Below are positions 34,298-46,165 of a DNA stretch of 64,000 nucleotides, one piece after another. The position numbers and the translations under genes were made by a program. The notes below the pieces were generated by a model, which saw only the letters and a program-made list of their open reading frames with translations, made no database searches and was not told the DNA's origin. Each line of letters opens with the position of its first letter. Positions within the stretch are counted from its first letter, which is position 1. The DNA lies in assembly GCA_025531455.1 (NCBI GenBank), contig JAMYHL010000055.1, positions 1 to 64,000 of the forward strand, written 5' to 3'. This DNA comes from Apiotrichum sp. Y4204. Taxonomy: Eukaryota > Basidiomycota > Tremellomycetes > Trichosporonales > Trichosporonaceae.

Positions 34298-36914
34298 AAG
34301 GGGATGCTCGTGCTAGCGAGCAGAGCGTTTTTGATATCGGGGACGGGTCTCCGTTAGGCGTGCGGATGGCACGGACGGAGGGCGGCGCGAGGAGGGAGGG
34401 AGCTGGTAAGACGCATTAGCCAAAGCCATTGGCGGGCCTTTCTCCGTCTCCACATTGCCATATTGCCAGCTGCCAGCGATGCTAGACGTGCTCGCGCTTT
34501 GGGGCAAAAGTTGCCATTAACCCGGCAAGTCCGCTCGACCGTCAGATGACATGGCCGTGCGGTGCGGGGTAAGCCACCAGGATGCGGAATGAATTTTTAC
34601 CGCCAAGAAAAGTCAAGACGACCCCAGACAAAGACGCAGTCGCCGAAACAGCGTCACGCTCGCGGACAGCATTGTATGTCGCCACCATTGGTACTGATCG
34701 TACGGACTTCTGTGCGCACGTTCATTGCGTGGACATTACAGTTTGTGTCTCAGTGTTGTAACACCCACCTTGGCAAGACTCCAATCTCTGCGAGTGCCTT
34801 CCGAGGAAGAGATTCAAGATTATCAGTTGCTCCAATCATGTGTGCCCATGTGCCCTCTGTACCTCTGTCCTGCCTCGTATGATCCGTCATGTAAGCCGTC
34901 AGCAACTCGTCTGGGAAAGGACATGAAACAACGCGCCGGAGGCAGTGATGAGTGACCTTACTCTCCATTGCTCCGACACTAGCTCAGGTCTGCAGTTGTG
35001 CAAATCATCTCACTGCGATCACTGTAGAGCCAAGTCGGCGGTGTCAGTCCCTAACGCGCTAATGCACCGAGATGGAGCTAAACCTTGCCAGGAAGCACGA
35101 ACAGGAACCTTGACGCAAGATCTCGACGCACGCCCCCAGACCGCAGCCGTATGGTCGTCCAAGCTTCCCGGGTTACAGCGTGGGCGTCTATTTCTGGCAT
35201 GAGCACGTCTCTTGGGTCTGTGTCTGATCTAAAGTCGAAGAGTCACAGAGTGAGGTTTTGTGTGTCCGTCTCGATGCGATGGGGCGCATCGATGTGACTG
35301 TGGTGAGATGTCGCATGTAGCCGTGGCGCACTGCGCGCACGCGCGCACTGCCCTGTACACAATGTGCGTGTTAAGAGCGGAGCATGGGTGGCGACAAGTC
35401 CGCAAAAGTTCGAATGAGTCAACCACCGGGAACGAGAGATCTCGAGTGAATGGATCGCTTCCGCAGTGGCACTGGTGTCATGTGTACGTGCTGAAACGCG
35501 ATTCTGACCAGACCCTCCTGGCCCAGATTGAAGTGCGGATGTGTCCAAAATTACCGATCCCTCCGCACCGGAGACTCGCTCTTGACGTCGAACTCTGAGC
35601 GGTCGGCCATTTGGACCTGACTGCGGCACCCGCGTTTGATGTTTCGGTGACGCTGTTACGATCCAACTGCTGAGCCGGAGAGTTTCCGATACGCATGACG
35701 AGAGGCACCAGAGGTACCAGAGGCTCTGAGACTCTGCGTGCCAATGGCATTACTGTACTTCGGTAGCACACATCAAGCATGGTATTTGATGAAACAAGGG
35801 CACCGATAGGTCCAGTAGCTCTTATGATCGTAAGGCGACCCCGAGATCCGGCACTGCCTGTACGTACGTGATCATGCTCGAGGGGATCGCGCCGAACCTT
35901 ATCATGCGATTCCAAGGATGCAGTGCGGCCTGTTGTCCGCTGCGGCAAACTTGTGCAGATGGAGTGAAACGCTGGCCTCAAGCGTTCCCCCGACAGCATT
36001 TTGCCAGGCGTGTTGCCGTCACTGTCACTCTACACTGAAGAGGCGAGTCTGGATAGGCGAGCTCGACTTGCCAGTCCGTAAAGGCCATATACTACATACG
36101 GTGTCACTGTCTTTTTCGCGTGTAACAGGATCCAGATCTCGGACGGAGCCCAGGTCACGCAACGACGGACAAGTATACAAGTATGAAGTGGACCACATGA
36201 ACTCCTTGTGTCCGTGAAACAGGCCCAGGAGGCTTCCACATTGGGCATCGGGGAATGGAGAGCCAACCTAGTGGCGAGCACTCAGGAGCCAAGACATCGT
36301 TCCTGTCGGTGATCCTGGAAACAACGTCCTGACAGCGACGAAAGACTGCGGATAGTTGAGGAGGAGGCAGGTATGCATGTACTGTACCATTGGTACCATC
36401 GAACTATCCCCAAATCCCCAATCCAAGTGAACCAGCCATTGTGCGGTTGCCCGTCCGGCAGACAGGCTGACGACATTAATCAATTGAAGAGGGTCAAAAG
36501 GTCAAAAGGGAGGGACGCGCGCCAAGAAATCTGTCCAACAATGGACTGCTGGAATGCACAATGAATGAACTGTACAAAGCACACACAACTCCGCAAGCAA
36601 TTCTTCTCGGCATGCATAGGGCCCGAGAACTGGAACCAAGATCTCGATCGTTCCTCGCAGTATGCATCAGCACGCCGTGCCCTGCTTTGGTCCTGCTGCT
36701 CTGCAGTGTGCGTCTTGGCGACCGCGATCTAGGGGCGATTGTGGCAGTGGCCGGTGCATCTAGCATCTAGCATCTTGGCGCGTGTGTGCTCCGCGCGCGC
36801 CGGACGGCGACTTTGTAGTGAGTCACTCGTGCAAACGCGTGTAGCGTGTGTAGCGGTGGAACAGAGGTTTTGTTCAGAGACAAAGCATGGAATGGGGGAC
36901 CGACAGCCTAGGCA
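34298..36914. other. Gene-poor stretch
   Basis: About 2.6 kb without a supported gene. The right end is the promoter of the GH105-like gene. Confidence 0.4.
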
Positions 36915-36920
36915 TATAAG
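36915..36920 (+). promoter_or_regulatory. TATA box (TATAAG)
   Basis: CATATAAGTATAAT lies about 85-90 bases before the ATG at 37004, followed by a pyrimidine-rich leader. Confidence 0.65.
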
Positions 36921-37003
36921 TATAATACCTCTAGTGCGGATTCCTGCCCAGTTGCCACTCTCGTTCTCCTCCATTCTTCTTGTTCTCCGCATCGTCCCCC
37001 ACG

Positions 37004-38527
37004 ATGCTAGTCACTCCCGTTTTCTTCGCACTCCTGCAGCTGGCTGCAGCGGCGTGCATCAAGCGCCGGCCCGACCCCTGCCCCGAGCCTGCGCCTTTCA
37101 ATCCCTACCCCATCGACAACCCCAACCGCGCCATCCCGACTGGCGCCGTCCTCGATGGCAAGCAGTCGCTGGCCCTGACCCAGCAGTCCCAGCAGAACCC
37201 CCCGCTCCAGCCGACGCCGCAGACTCAGGTGCCAGCGCCCGCTGGCTCCAATCTCGCCAACCCGTCTGGCACCATCCTCGGTGGCAAGCAGTCGCTGCCC
37301 CCTCAGCCGACCCCACAGACCCAGGTGCCGACGCCCGCCGGCCCCAACCTCGCCACGGACTGGCCGGCCTTTGCCCAGCTCGATGCCAAGCTGCCGCAGG
37401 TCCGGCAGCACGGGATCGAAAAGTCGACGCATTCGTGGGAGTTTGGCGCGCTCTTCCAGGCGCGTCTCGAGCTCGAGGCGCCCCACCTGACCCCGTATAA
37501 CTGGAACCCCGCCGGCGGGGAGGTGCCCGTCAATCTCCTCCAGAGCGCGGTCAAGTATCTTGAGAAATACGACTTCGGGCCGGTAACCGAGACGAACGCC
37601 AAGATTGAAGACTATCTTTCCGAGAAGCCTCCGACACCGCTCCAGCCCAAGATTCTCGTCGATGGGGATGGCTCCCTCGCGGACCCGGCTTCCGTCGGCG
37701 TCGCCGCCTGGCTCCTTGCGATGCATGCCGACAAGGTCCCCGGCGCCAAATCGCGCAACGCGTACGCGTGGGCCGTTGCCAACCAGATCCAGTACCTCCG
37801 CGAGGGGCAGAACCGCGACGGGTGCATGTCGCACCGTGAGGAGCGGTACGAGCTGTGGTCGGACCAGGGATTCATGATCTCGCCGTTCCTCGCATTCGTG
37901 GGCATGGCAGCCCAAAACAGCAAGTTGATGGAGGACGCTTTCCGCCAGTGGAACTGCGCGGCCGAGCAGCTCTGGAACGAGCAGCACAAGGCGTGGATCC
38001 ACCGTGAGCCTGGAGACCCTGGTATTTGGGCGACCGGCAACGGATGGATGCTGCTCGGTATCGACCGCGTGGTTGCCTCTGCCCGCGCGCGCACCTGGCT
38101 CAAAGGCTTCGACATGGACAAATACCCCGCGATCAAGTATGTCGATGAGGCGTATGCGTCGCTCTTCTCCCAGATCGACAGCAGCAACCGCCTTCCGAAC
38201 TACATGTACGACACCTACACGGGCCAGGGCGCTGGCACGCCGGGGGCCACCGGTGGAGAGAGCGCCGGCACGGCTGCAACGGTGGCCGCTGCATTCCGCT
38301 GGGCCAAGATGTTCCCGCAGTCCGCCACCGCAAAGTCCATGCTCGCGCCGACAAAGCGCATGTTCCAGGGCGTGGTCGACAAGATCAACGACAACGGCCT
38401 CCTCACCGGATGTGTGTACCCGCTCGGCACGGGCGGCTTCCTCGTCAAGGACGGCGTCGAGAGCCCCGAGGGCCAGACGTTCACCATGATGATGTACGCC
38501 GCCGTCAGGGCGTTCAGCTCGAGCTGA
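37004..38527 (+). CDS. Secreted six-hairpin glycosidase, GH105/GH88-like (unsaturated rhamnogalacturonyl hydrolase type)
   Basis: A single exon of 507 residues. The ATG at 37004 was chosen because it opens directly on a signal peptide (LVTPVFFALLQLAAAAC); an upstream in-frame start would spoil it. Residues about 47-122 form a Pro/Gln-rich linker with a 42-residue unit duplicated imperfectly. The catalytic region follows, with alpha/alpha-barrel features: DPASVGVAAWLLAMHADKV, RDGCMSHREERYELWSDQGF, DPGIWATGNGWMLLGIDRV and GGFLVKDGVESPEGQTFTM. The W-x-x-GNGW block is the hallmark of GH105, whose members remove unsaturated galacturonyl residues from rhamnogalacturonan after lyase action. The exact substrate is inferred. 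There are no introns, unusual for this window, and the antisense strand stays open for 524 codons purely through codon bias. Confidence 0.85.
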   Translation: MLVTPVFFALLQLAAAACIKRRPDPCPEPAPFNPYPIDNPNRAIPTGAVLDGKQSLALTQQSQQNPPLQPTPQTQVPAPAGSNLANPSGTILGGKQSLPPQPTPQTQVPTPAGPNLATDWPAFAQLDAKLPQVRQHGIEKSTHSWEFGALFQARLELEAPHLTPYNWNPAGGEVPVNLLQSAVKYLEKYDFGPVTETNAKIEDYLSEKPPTPLQPKILVDGDGSLADPASVGVAAWLLAMHADKVPGAKSRNAYAWAVANQIQYLREGQNRDGCMSHREERYELWSDQGFMISPFLAFVGMAAQNSKLMEDAFRQWNCAAEQLWNEQHKAWIHREPGDPGIWATGNGWMLLGIDRVVASARARTWLKGFDMDKYPAIKYVDEAYASLFSQIDSSNRLPNYMYDTYTGQGAGTPGATGGESAGTAATVAAAFRWAKMFPQSATAKSMLAPTKRMFQGVVDKINDNGLLTGCVYPLGTGGFLVKDGVESPEGQTFTMMMYAAVRAFSSS

Positions 38528-39770
38528 GCTCGACCACCGATGTGACCCGCGCTGGCGCACGATTTTTGGACACCTCACCAACCCAGAGTCTGCGGGCAGG
38601 CCTGGAGTTTAGATTAGCAATAGATCCCTACCGTATGCCATGCCACGCCATGCCATTACTTGTTTGTTGAAGTGAGCGTAGCAGACGCAAGTTAGTGGCT
38701 TAGGAGATGAATGTCGATGCCCCCATGAAGAGTCGAGGGTAAAGTTGCAGAAGAATGGTCATATCGTGGTTACCGTGGTTGTGATAGTGGCAATATGCTC
38801 CCTGGCGACGTGCCCTTGACGACAACTTGTCAGAGGTCTGATCGTTATCGAAGACTGGTCTACTCGATCTCGTTTCCTATGATAAACTATGATCTCATAA
38901 TCCATGCATCTCGAGCATCCCACGTCATATTGGATCGCGCGGACCTCACATGGCAGCAGAGTAAAAGATGGCTAGATAGCACGCGCAGCACTAGCGCAGT
39001 GCGGGTGGCCGGCCCGCGGCCCGGCGTCGTCGGCACCTCTCGGCACCAACGCCCCGTCCCTGGCGCCGAGATCCCAAGAACGGTGCGAGCAGCGAAAAGG
39101 GCGAGCGAAGGGGCGACGCATGCATTCTGCAGCTCACGCGATGCCGCACGCGCAATGCCAGCAGCGCGCGTGCTCGGGACAGGCGTCGGGGATGACCGCC
39201 GAGCACGAGTGCGGAGATGAGATGGTGACGGAGATGGGGAGAGAGGGGGGGCGGCGGCCGCCGGATGTTTCAGTGGGAGAGTGACCAGCAGCAAAGATGG
39301 GATGTCCACAGCATGGCTCCAACAGCATATGGCTCCATCCCCCCCACCAATCTGACCATGCTGTGACCAGCCAAAGGTACAGGTGGTGTAACATTCAGTA
39401 ACAACATCAAAGCACATCCATCTCTTCCGCTCCTCATCTCTTGCATCCCGTCGCCGAGGCTGACCATTTCACCCCCGCGCCATCCCTCGCCTCGCCGCCC
39501 CGCACGCCGCACGCCGTCGCCGAACGCCACTCCCTTTCCGATCGATTGCCAAGTGGTTGGTCTCTTCGTTTCCTCCACTCCCACTCGACCTCCACCGCCC
39601 ACCCCCCACCTCACGACGCATCACCACCACCACCACACGGCCAATAGATATCACCCCAGGCCACATCATCTCTCCCCTCATCCCATCACTAACTCTCTCT
39701 CATACCACCCACATCCATACGAGCCGACACCACCGACCGCCGCGCGACAGTAATCCGCGCCCCACCCGGG
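38528..39770. other. Intergenic, leading into the ubiquitin protease leader
   Basis: The first kilobase holds nothing supported. From about 39420 to 39770 the sense strand is C/T/A-rich with CCACC words, the likely 5' leader of the next gene. Confidence 0.45.
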
Positions 39771-42700
39771 ATGAGCTTCTCCGCGCCCCACTCCAAAATG
39801 CCCTCGCCGGCGCTCACGCCCCGCGTGTCCTCCGACGAGCGCCCCCACAGCGGCGACTCGCGCGACGCCGAGAGCCGCGCAAGCAGCACACCGAGCACCC
39901 ACCACCGCCGTGTACACAAGCCCGCGGGAATCGTCAACATGGGCATGACGTGTTTCCTCAACTCGACATTCCAGGCGGTGCGTATTTCGGCGGCGGAGAG
40001 TGGACGGACGAGAACGCAGGCGGCGATGGGCAGCGCGCTGGCCGACCTGTCTTTTCTTGCCGGCTTAAGAGCTTACTCCGTGATGCTGGCATTGTCCTGT
40101 CGGCGTCACTTTTAATGACCCCTTGATAAGCCTTCCGACGAGCCCCATTGCTGACCGCAGCTCGCCGCGACTCCCGCTCTGGTATCGCTGCTCTCGAACA
40201 ATCCCGCGCTCCCGCTTCACCCGACGCCGTGGAGCCTGCTCCCGCCACCGTCGCAGGATCCGGGACTTACGCCGTGCCTCCTCCCGGACGCGCTCGAGCC
40301 GCCCTTTTACCCACTCCTTCCCGTGACGCGCGCGTTCACGAACAATCTCCACAAGGCGTGGACGACCAAGGAGCGCGGCGGCGGCATCAGCGGGCCAGGC
40401 GAGTCGAGCAGCATGCACTGCATCACCATCGGGTCCCTCCTCAAGGAAATAGCGCGCAAGTACGACCAATACGATGCCTTTGCCCAGCAGGACGCGCATG
40501 AGCTCCTCCGGCATCTTCTCGACTCGATGGAGATGGAGGAAAAGGACGTGATCAAGCGCAAGGCGGCAACGGCAAGACCGGCGTTGCCGCCGGCGCCGCC
40601 GCCTCAGCCTGCGGCCGCAGGAGGATCGCTTGCGGTGCCGGCGTCGGATGGTTCTCCTGGCCTTGTCGGTGTTGGAACCGCGTCCGCCACTGACGGTGCG
40701 GCTGTCCCATCTGCTGCAGATGAGCCCTCGGACCCCTCCACTACCCCCACAGCCGCCACCCCCGCACCAGCCCCAGTTCCAGCTCCCTCCACCGGTCCTT
40801 CCCCACCGTCCCCATCCCCCTCCCGCGCGACGCTTTCCTCCGACGACCCGAATGACCCTTCAAGTGACCGCCTCCTCCCGTTCGTCGACTTGCTCTTCGG
40901 CGGCCTGCTCGCAAGTGTTGTAGTGTGCGACACGTGCAAGTGCGTGTCGCACACATACGAGGGCTTCCTTGACCTCTCGCTCAGTATGCGTGGGGACGAG
41001 CCGCCACGGCACGCCGCACGCAAGCGCGACCGCCTCCGTGCGATTACCAACCGGTTCAAGCCACGCAAAGGGCTTGACGTTGACGTCGGTGGCGGTGTCA
41101 TGTCCGAGCCTGAGGGGAGCGACACGGACGCCGCGTCGCGCCGGCACCATTTCGGGCGCCACCACGGACACGGGCACGGTCACGGCAAGCATGGGCATGG
41201 TCATCACGGCAACTCGCACAACGGACATCGCGACTCGGACGTAGAGGACAACGCGGCGCACAATGGGCACGCGAACGGCGCATCGCACGGCGGATCGCTC
41301 AGCGCGTCCATCGGCTCCCTCGGCACATCTCCTGGCGCGTCACTTTCGCGCGCAGGCTCCTCCGCCAAGTCGCTCAAGGCAAGCTTTTCCTTCCGGAAAA
41401 AGGCAAAAGGCCACGGGGCGGATACTTCGCCGGCGAAGAGCGCGCCGGCCCCAACATCGCGCTCTGCGCCGGGAACACCGCTCATCTCCTCCTCGCCGTC
41501 GCTCACCACCCTCTCGCACCCCGAGCTTTCACCGCTTCCTCCGCCGCTCCCTCAATCGCATCCACCGCCTGTGTCCCCGCGCTCGCCGCTCAATGGCTCG
41601 GCACAGCTCTTCCCCGCCTCCCACCCTCCAGCTGGCTTGCCGACACCCGCGCAGGAGGCGTACATCTCGCGCATCCTGAACGGACCCCCTGCGCCGGCCG
41701 AGAGTGCCGACCCGCTCGCAAAGCTGCGGGCAGCGCACGCCGGCGGGCTAGGCACACCGACAAAGCAGGAATATGGGCTTATCGAGAGCCTGCGCGCCTT
41801 CACTGGTGTCGAGACCCTGGAGGGCGACAACGCGTTCGCATGTCACAAGTGCTGGCGGATTAAGAACGAGAAGTATAAGAATAAGGAGAAGAGTGGCGAC
41901 AAGGAGAAGGCAGGCGCCATGGCCCTTCCGCTCCCGTCTATCGCGATCAACGAGACAGAGCCCGAGCCCCCGACACCGACACAGGCTTCGAGCATGGCGT
42001 CAAGCACACCGGGAACGTCGCCAGAGATGTCGCGTCTCGGTCGGCTCATGAGTCGTAGTCCGCGCCTGCCTCGTCCAACGTCTCCGCTCCGGCAGCTTGT
42101 TGATCACAACCCGCCATCAGAGGACAGCCGCGAGCACGAGTTTCGGCGCTCCGACACCTCGAGCTCGGAGAGCAGCACGGGCGGGGCCGTCACAGCGAGC
42201 GAGAGTACTGCGGTTGAACCGCAGCCCATGGCGGAGGTGCCAGCCGACACTGTCGCCTCTGTTGCCTCGATGGCGTCCATGACAAGCTCAGTGTCCGGCC
42301 TCTCCATCTCGCCGAGCTCATACACAGCTTTCCCTTCCACCACCTCCATGACCGCTGCGAGCGTGCATGCCGACGAGGACCCCGGAGTAATGTCCCCCGA
42401 CGGGTTGAGCGATACCGAGACCTCGAGCGACAGCGAGGCACCCATTGTCCCCCGCCACCGCCTCTTCCGGCCTCCGGCGCGCCAGCAGTCCAAGCACTTT
42501 GTCCTCCGCCGCGCGTTCAAGCGCTACCTCATTGCCAAGGCGCCGGCCGTGCTCGTCTTCCACATCAAGCGTTTCCGTCAGACAGGCAACGACGTGTATC
42601 ATAGCACGTTTAGCAGTCTGAAGAAGTGAGTGGGCAAACGCGAATGCGCTGACCTCCAGGATGGATGATCCCGTCACCTTCCCCCTCAAGCTCGACCTCG

Positions 42701-43433
42701 CGCCGTTCATGGCGCCTAACCGCGCCGACTTCAAGTGCCGCGACGGCTGGGCGCCGTACATGGATTGGCCAGCGCCTGACCGCCCGCCTGAACCCGCGCC
42801 AATGCCGTACCGTCTCTATGGTGAGTTCAGAGTGAAGTGGTCACTGACAAGCAGCTGTCGTCGTACACCTTGGCACGATGCTCAGCGGACACTACGTCGC
42901 GTACGTCCTCGTCGATCCTGAGAAGGTCCTCCTTGCGCCGGGACAGGAAGCGCCGCGCGACCCGCCCGAGGCCGGCGTCGACCGCCGTGTGTGGTGCTAC
43001 TGCTCAGAGTAAGCGGCTATGTTGGATCACGCTAACAACAGCACGGAGGTGCGCCTCGCGAGCGTCGATGAGGTTCTCGCCGCGCGCGCATACCTCTGCT
43101 TCGTGAGTCAAGTCTGATGTATGTTGCTTACGCCAGTATGAGGCCGTGCCCTCGCCGCGTACCGACGCGCCTGGGAAGGCGCATCCGGGTGCAGCTCCGG
43201 CACCTGCACCGGTTCCCGCTACTCCTGCGCCAACGGCTGCTGCGCCGCCATCTGCTGCGCCGCCATCTGCTGCTCCGCCATCAACTTCTGCCCATACGCC
43301 TGCGTCGGCTCCAGCTGCAGAACCGCCTGCAGTTACATCGCCCGCTGCTCCCAATATCGCACCGGCTGCGCCGGTAGCTGCCACCACTGCCCCTCCTGAC
43401 CTGGCTGCGGCCACGGCCATCGCTGGCACCTGA
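39771..43433 (+). CDS. Ubiquitin carboxyl-terminal hydrolase (USP family, Ubp16/USP16-45 type)
   Basis: Six exons, 39771-39977, 40161-42625, 42660-42820, 42855-43008, 43042-43102 and 43137-43433, give 1114 residues. The deubiquitinase core is split by large inserts. The Cys box GIVNMGMTCFLNSTFQA has the nucleophile at C61; QQDAHELLRHLLDSME starts at about 178. Zn-ribbon pairs are VVCDTCKC and ACHKC, AVLVFHIKRFR follows, and the His box LGTMLSGHYVAYV has the catalytic His at about 957, then WCYCSD. The insert of several hundred residues after the first Zn pair contains a His/Gly-rich run at about 397-425 and Ser/Pro-rich sequence. The last 80 residues are Ala/Pro repeats. The final four introns are only 33-34 nt. 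The Cys and His residues are intact, so it should be an active thiol protease; assignment to the Ubp16 branch is tentative. Confidence 0.9.
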
Positions 43434-44565
43434 TCCTGCCTCACAGATCGCGGAAACTCATTCCGACTGCACCCTGGATCACTCTCCTGCACCCCCGCAC
43501 CTACACACCATCATCTACACCGCATCTTGCATCCATGCACAATCCATTGTATCCTCCATACGCACCGCCACAAACGTCTGCGGCCCGTGGACGAACTGAC
43601 CTCACTGCCCTGAAGACGTTGACTGGTCCTCCTCGGTGTAGAGCTGGGTGCTTTGCTGCGCCCGAGGCTGCACTCAGCTGTATGACCTGTTGAGCAGATA
43701 CATGGGAGTAAATTAAGAGAACTTACCAAGTGCATTGTGGCATCTACTTCTGCCTTCTCTTCCACCCCCAGCTGCCCATAGACACTTCCTCCGGCGCCGC
43801 TGTCGCGCAGCTTTTCTTGTGGCCTTCGGGGATGATTTTGACGGCATCGGTGATGCTACTGTTTGCTGACATAGCGAGTGAAGCTTAGAGGCAATCATGA
43901 GCAAGGGTAGTGAGCAAGCGGCGTCGAAGCGATGATAGTGAGCACGAAGTCCAACTGGCCAACAACGCACTCTGTACTACTGTGTGTGTTTGCACTGGTG
44001 CCTCGAGCTCGGGAGGCATGGAACGTCCGTCCCCTTCCCTCGTGTGCTCCGGTATATGCATACGTGCATACGTGAGTGGGCGCGAGTGAGGCGCGAATGT
44101 GCCAACACCGACACGTGAAAGGAGGGACAAGACATGTTCGTGTGTGTGTTTGTGTTGGCCATGGCAGTACAGTCAACATTAGTCAATCAATGAGGCAGCC
44201 AAGCTGGCACTTGTCCTTGCATTAGCTTTTCTCTTCATACGTTGTCCTTCGCAATCCCCGTGCCGAAGGCAGCAGTGCCAAACTACATGACGCCTGCCCA
44301 AGCTCGCAGCTCCAAAGGCTATAGCACCCAAGGCCTCGCCCAAATCAGCGCCCAAGTCAGCGCCGAAGCCACAAAACGGAGTGAAAGACAAGGTACGGCG
44401 AGTCCCCCGCGACGAACCCGGCATCTGCAACGACCATGCATCGCGGCAGACCAAACCGCCGTCCGCGCACCACACCTCTCCCCTCTCCTGAGACCCACAG
44501 CCCTGCGCGACATAACCTTGCCCCCTCAAGCATCAGTCGCTCCCTTCTCAACCCCGTTCACCACA
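43434..44565. other. Intergenic, with a possible broken small gene
   Basis: On the minus strand at about 43740-43870 two overlapping frames look protein-like (starting MSANSSITDAVKIIPEGHKK, continuing one frame over as GGSVYGQLGVEEKAEVDA). They are followed by good splice signals (GTAAGT near 43727, CAACAG near 43685). The frames do not join without a one-base shift, so no gene is called. The rest shows nothing supported. Confidence 0.35.
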
Positions 44566-44652
44566 GACCCTGTGGCGTAATGGTAGCGCGTGAGATTCCA
44601 ACTGGGATACTCCTATTCCTCAAGGTTGTCCGTTCGATTCGGGCCAGGGTCG
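44566..44652 (+). tRNA. tRNA-Trp(CCA) with a ~15-nt intron
   Basis: Acceptor GACCCTG pairs with CAGGGTC. The D-arm GCGTAATGGTAGCGC closely matches eukaryotic tRNA-Trp. The anticodon loop TTCCAA gives CCA, then an intron of about 15 nt, and the strand resumes at CCTCAAGGTTG. The T-arm is GTCCG-TTCGATT-CGGGC. One A-C mismatch remains at the bottom of the anticodon stem in this model. A hairpin-like GCGTAGCGAGCGC and five T follow at about 44655-44680. Confidence 0.85.
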
Positions 44653-44928
44653 GGCGTTCGCGTAGCGAGCGCGTCTTTTTCGATGGAGACCAGGGATGTG
44701 CATTCGTTCTTGAAGAGAAGAGGAGATGTTGGGATGTTTGATGGGTGTGGGTGTGATGTGATTTCGGGGTGGAGGGCTCGTGCCACACGGGCCCAATTCC
44801 CGAAACGCCGTAAAGTCAGTCGCGCCTCCACCACCACGAGTGGTTAAAAGTCAACAACAACAACAACAACACGAACAACAACAAATCCCTCCACTCATCC
44901 ATACTCCACCACCACACCACCATCCACG

Positions 44929-46165
44929 ATGTCACGGCTATCCGGCACGGTGAACCCGTACGAGGAGCTGTACGCCAGCGCGAAAGAGTAAGAATCCAAC
45001 CCACCTCGGATCTGACGGCAGGTTCCTTTCCGCGCCCGGCGGCCCGTCGCACATCGAGGCGCACCGCGACCTCTTCAAGTCGCGCGCAATGGCAGACGTC
45101 TCGAATGTGTTTAGTGGCAGTAATCCCCTGGCGCTGGCGCACGAGCGTGCCCGTTCCAAAGACCATTTTCGCGGACTCAAGTTTACGTACCTCGAACAGG
45201 AGGCGAAGAAGAGCTTTCTGTTCAGTATAACGGGTGATTCGCCGGAACGCGTCGAGCAGGGCGAGAATGAGATGCTCCGTGAGTGCTGAAACAGAGGGGG
45301 TTTCTTTATTGGTATTAACGGCAGAATCGGAAAATGTGCGCAAAAAGGCCAAACTCAAGGCTGTCAAGGATGAGATTGAGGGCATGCGCGCCGAGACGGT
45401 GGCGCTGAGTGCCGAGAACGCGAAGAGTGAGTCCTTCCTCGCGGTCCGTTTATCGAGTTGCGCTGACATACCAGGTCACGCGACGCTTGCGGAGCAGACG
45501 GCGGAAATCACCAAACTCCAGCGCGAGATCCGCGATATGGAGCTCGAGCTCGCGCGCATTAAGGCGCAACACCCGCCCGAGGACGTGAGTAGATGTCACG
45601 ATTGGCCCCTTATCTGCTCTATTTTGCTCTTCTCTGACGACAGCGGATGACGGTCGACGAGGCCGAGGCCAAGCTCGACGCGCAGGTCGAGGAGATTGAG
45701 CGGCTGACGTCGGCACTGAGCGAGACGGCGGTACAGAGCGACGAGCTGCGCACCGTCATCGCCGAGCGGGCGCGGAGAGTGCTGGTGCTTGCACGCGAAC
45801 GCGAGGTTGCCGAGACAAAGGCCGGGGTGGTGCGGCGCGCGCGCGCAGAGGGCGGGACCGGGACACAGGTACACGACCTGTGCACATGGTACGAGGCCGC
45901 GCTGAACACGTACCGCCGCCTACTGGGGATTCGCAGCGCGCGCGCCCTGTCTCCCTCGGAACTTGTGCTCGAGTACGACGTCGCGCGCGGGACTGCCGCG
46001 CTCACACTGCACATCTCCCGCGGCGTGCTCTTTGATGCCCGCCTCGATGTGCGCCCCGACTCGGGCAGCGTGGATATCCGCGAGGCGATAAATACCGCCA
46101 TTGAGCGCAACGACGCCCCGGGCCTTATTGCTGATGTGCTCGTGCGCCTGCGCACCCTCTCGTAG
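44929..46165 (+). CDS. Coiled-coil kinetochore protein, Sos7-like
   Basis: Five exons, 44929-44987, 45022-45278, 45325-45426, 45475-45584 and 45644-46165, with introns of 34, 46, 48 and 59 nt, give 349 residues. The N-terminal block FRGLKFTYLEQEAKKSFLF (about 69-87) matches the diagnostic opening of the Sos7/Kre28 family, partners of Spc7/Spc105 in the outer kinetochore. It is followed by heptad-rich coiled coil over about 95-235 (ENVRKKAKLKAVKDEIEGM, then TAEITKLQREIRDMELELA). The C-terminal part (about 235-349) is a globular domain ending RNDAPGLIADVLVRL. The short exons make sense only when joined, and each junction keeps the heptad pattern. Family assignment rests on one block plus layout. 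Confidence 0.75.

Noticed and set aside
37007..38581. 524-codon frame antisense to the GH105-like gene
   Set aside because: Mirror effect of strong G/C third-position bias. The product is Arg/His/Val-rich without motifs, while the sense strand has a signal peptide and family blocks.
44242..44580. Plus-strand frame running into tRNA-Trp
   Set aside because: It starts at TTG, overlaps the tRNA acceptor stem, and shows no domain.
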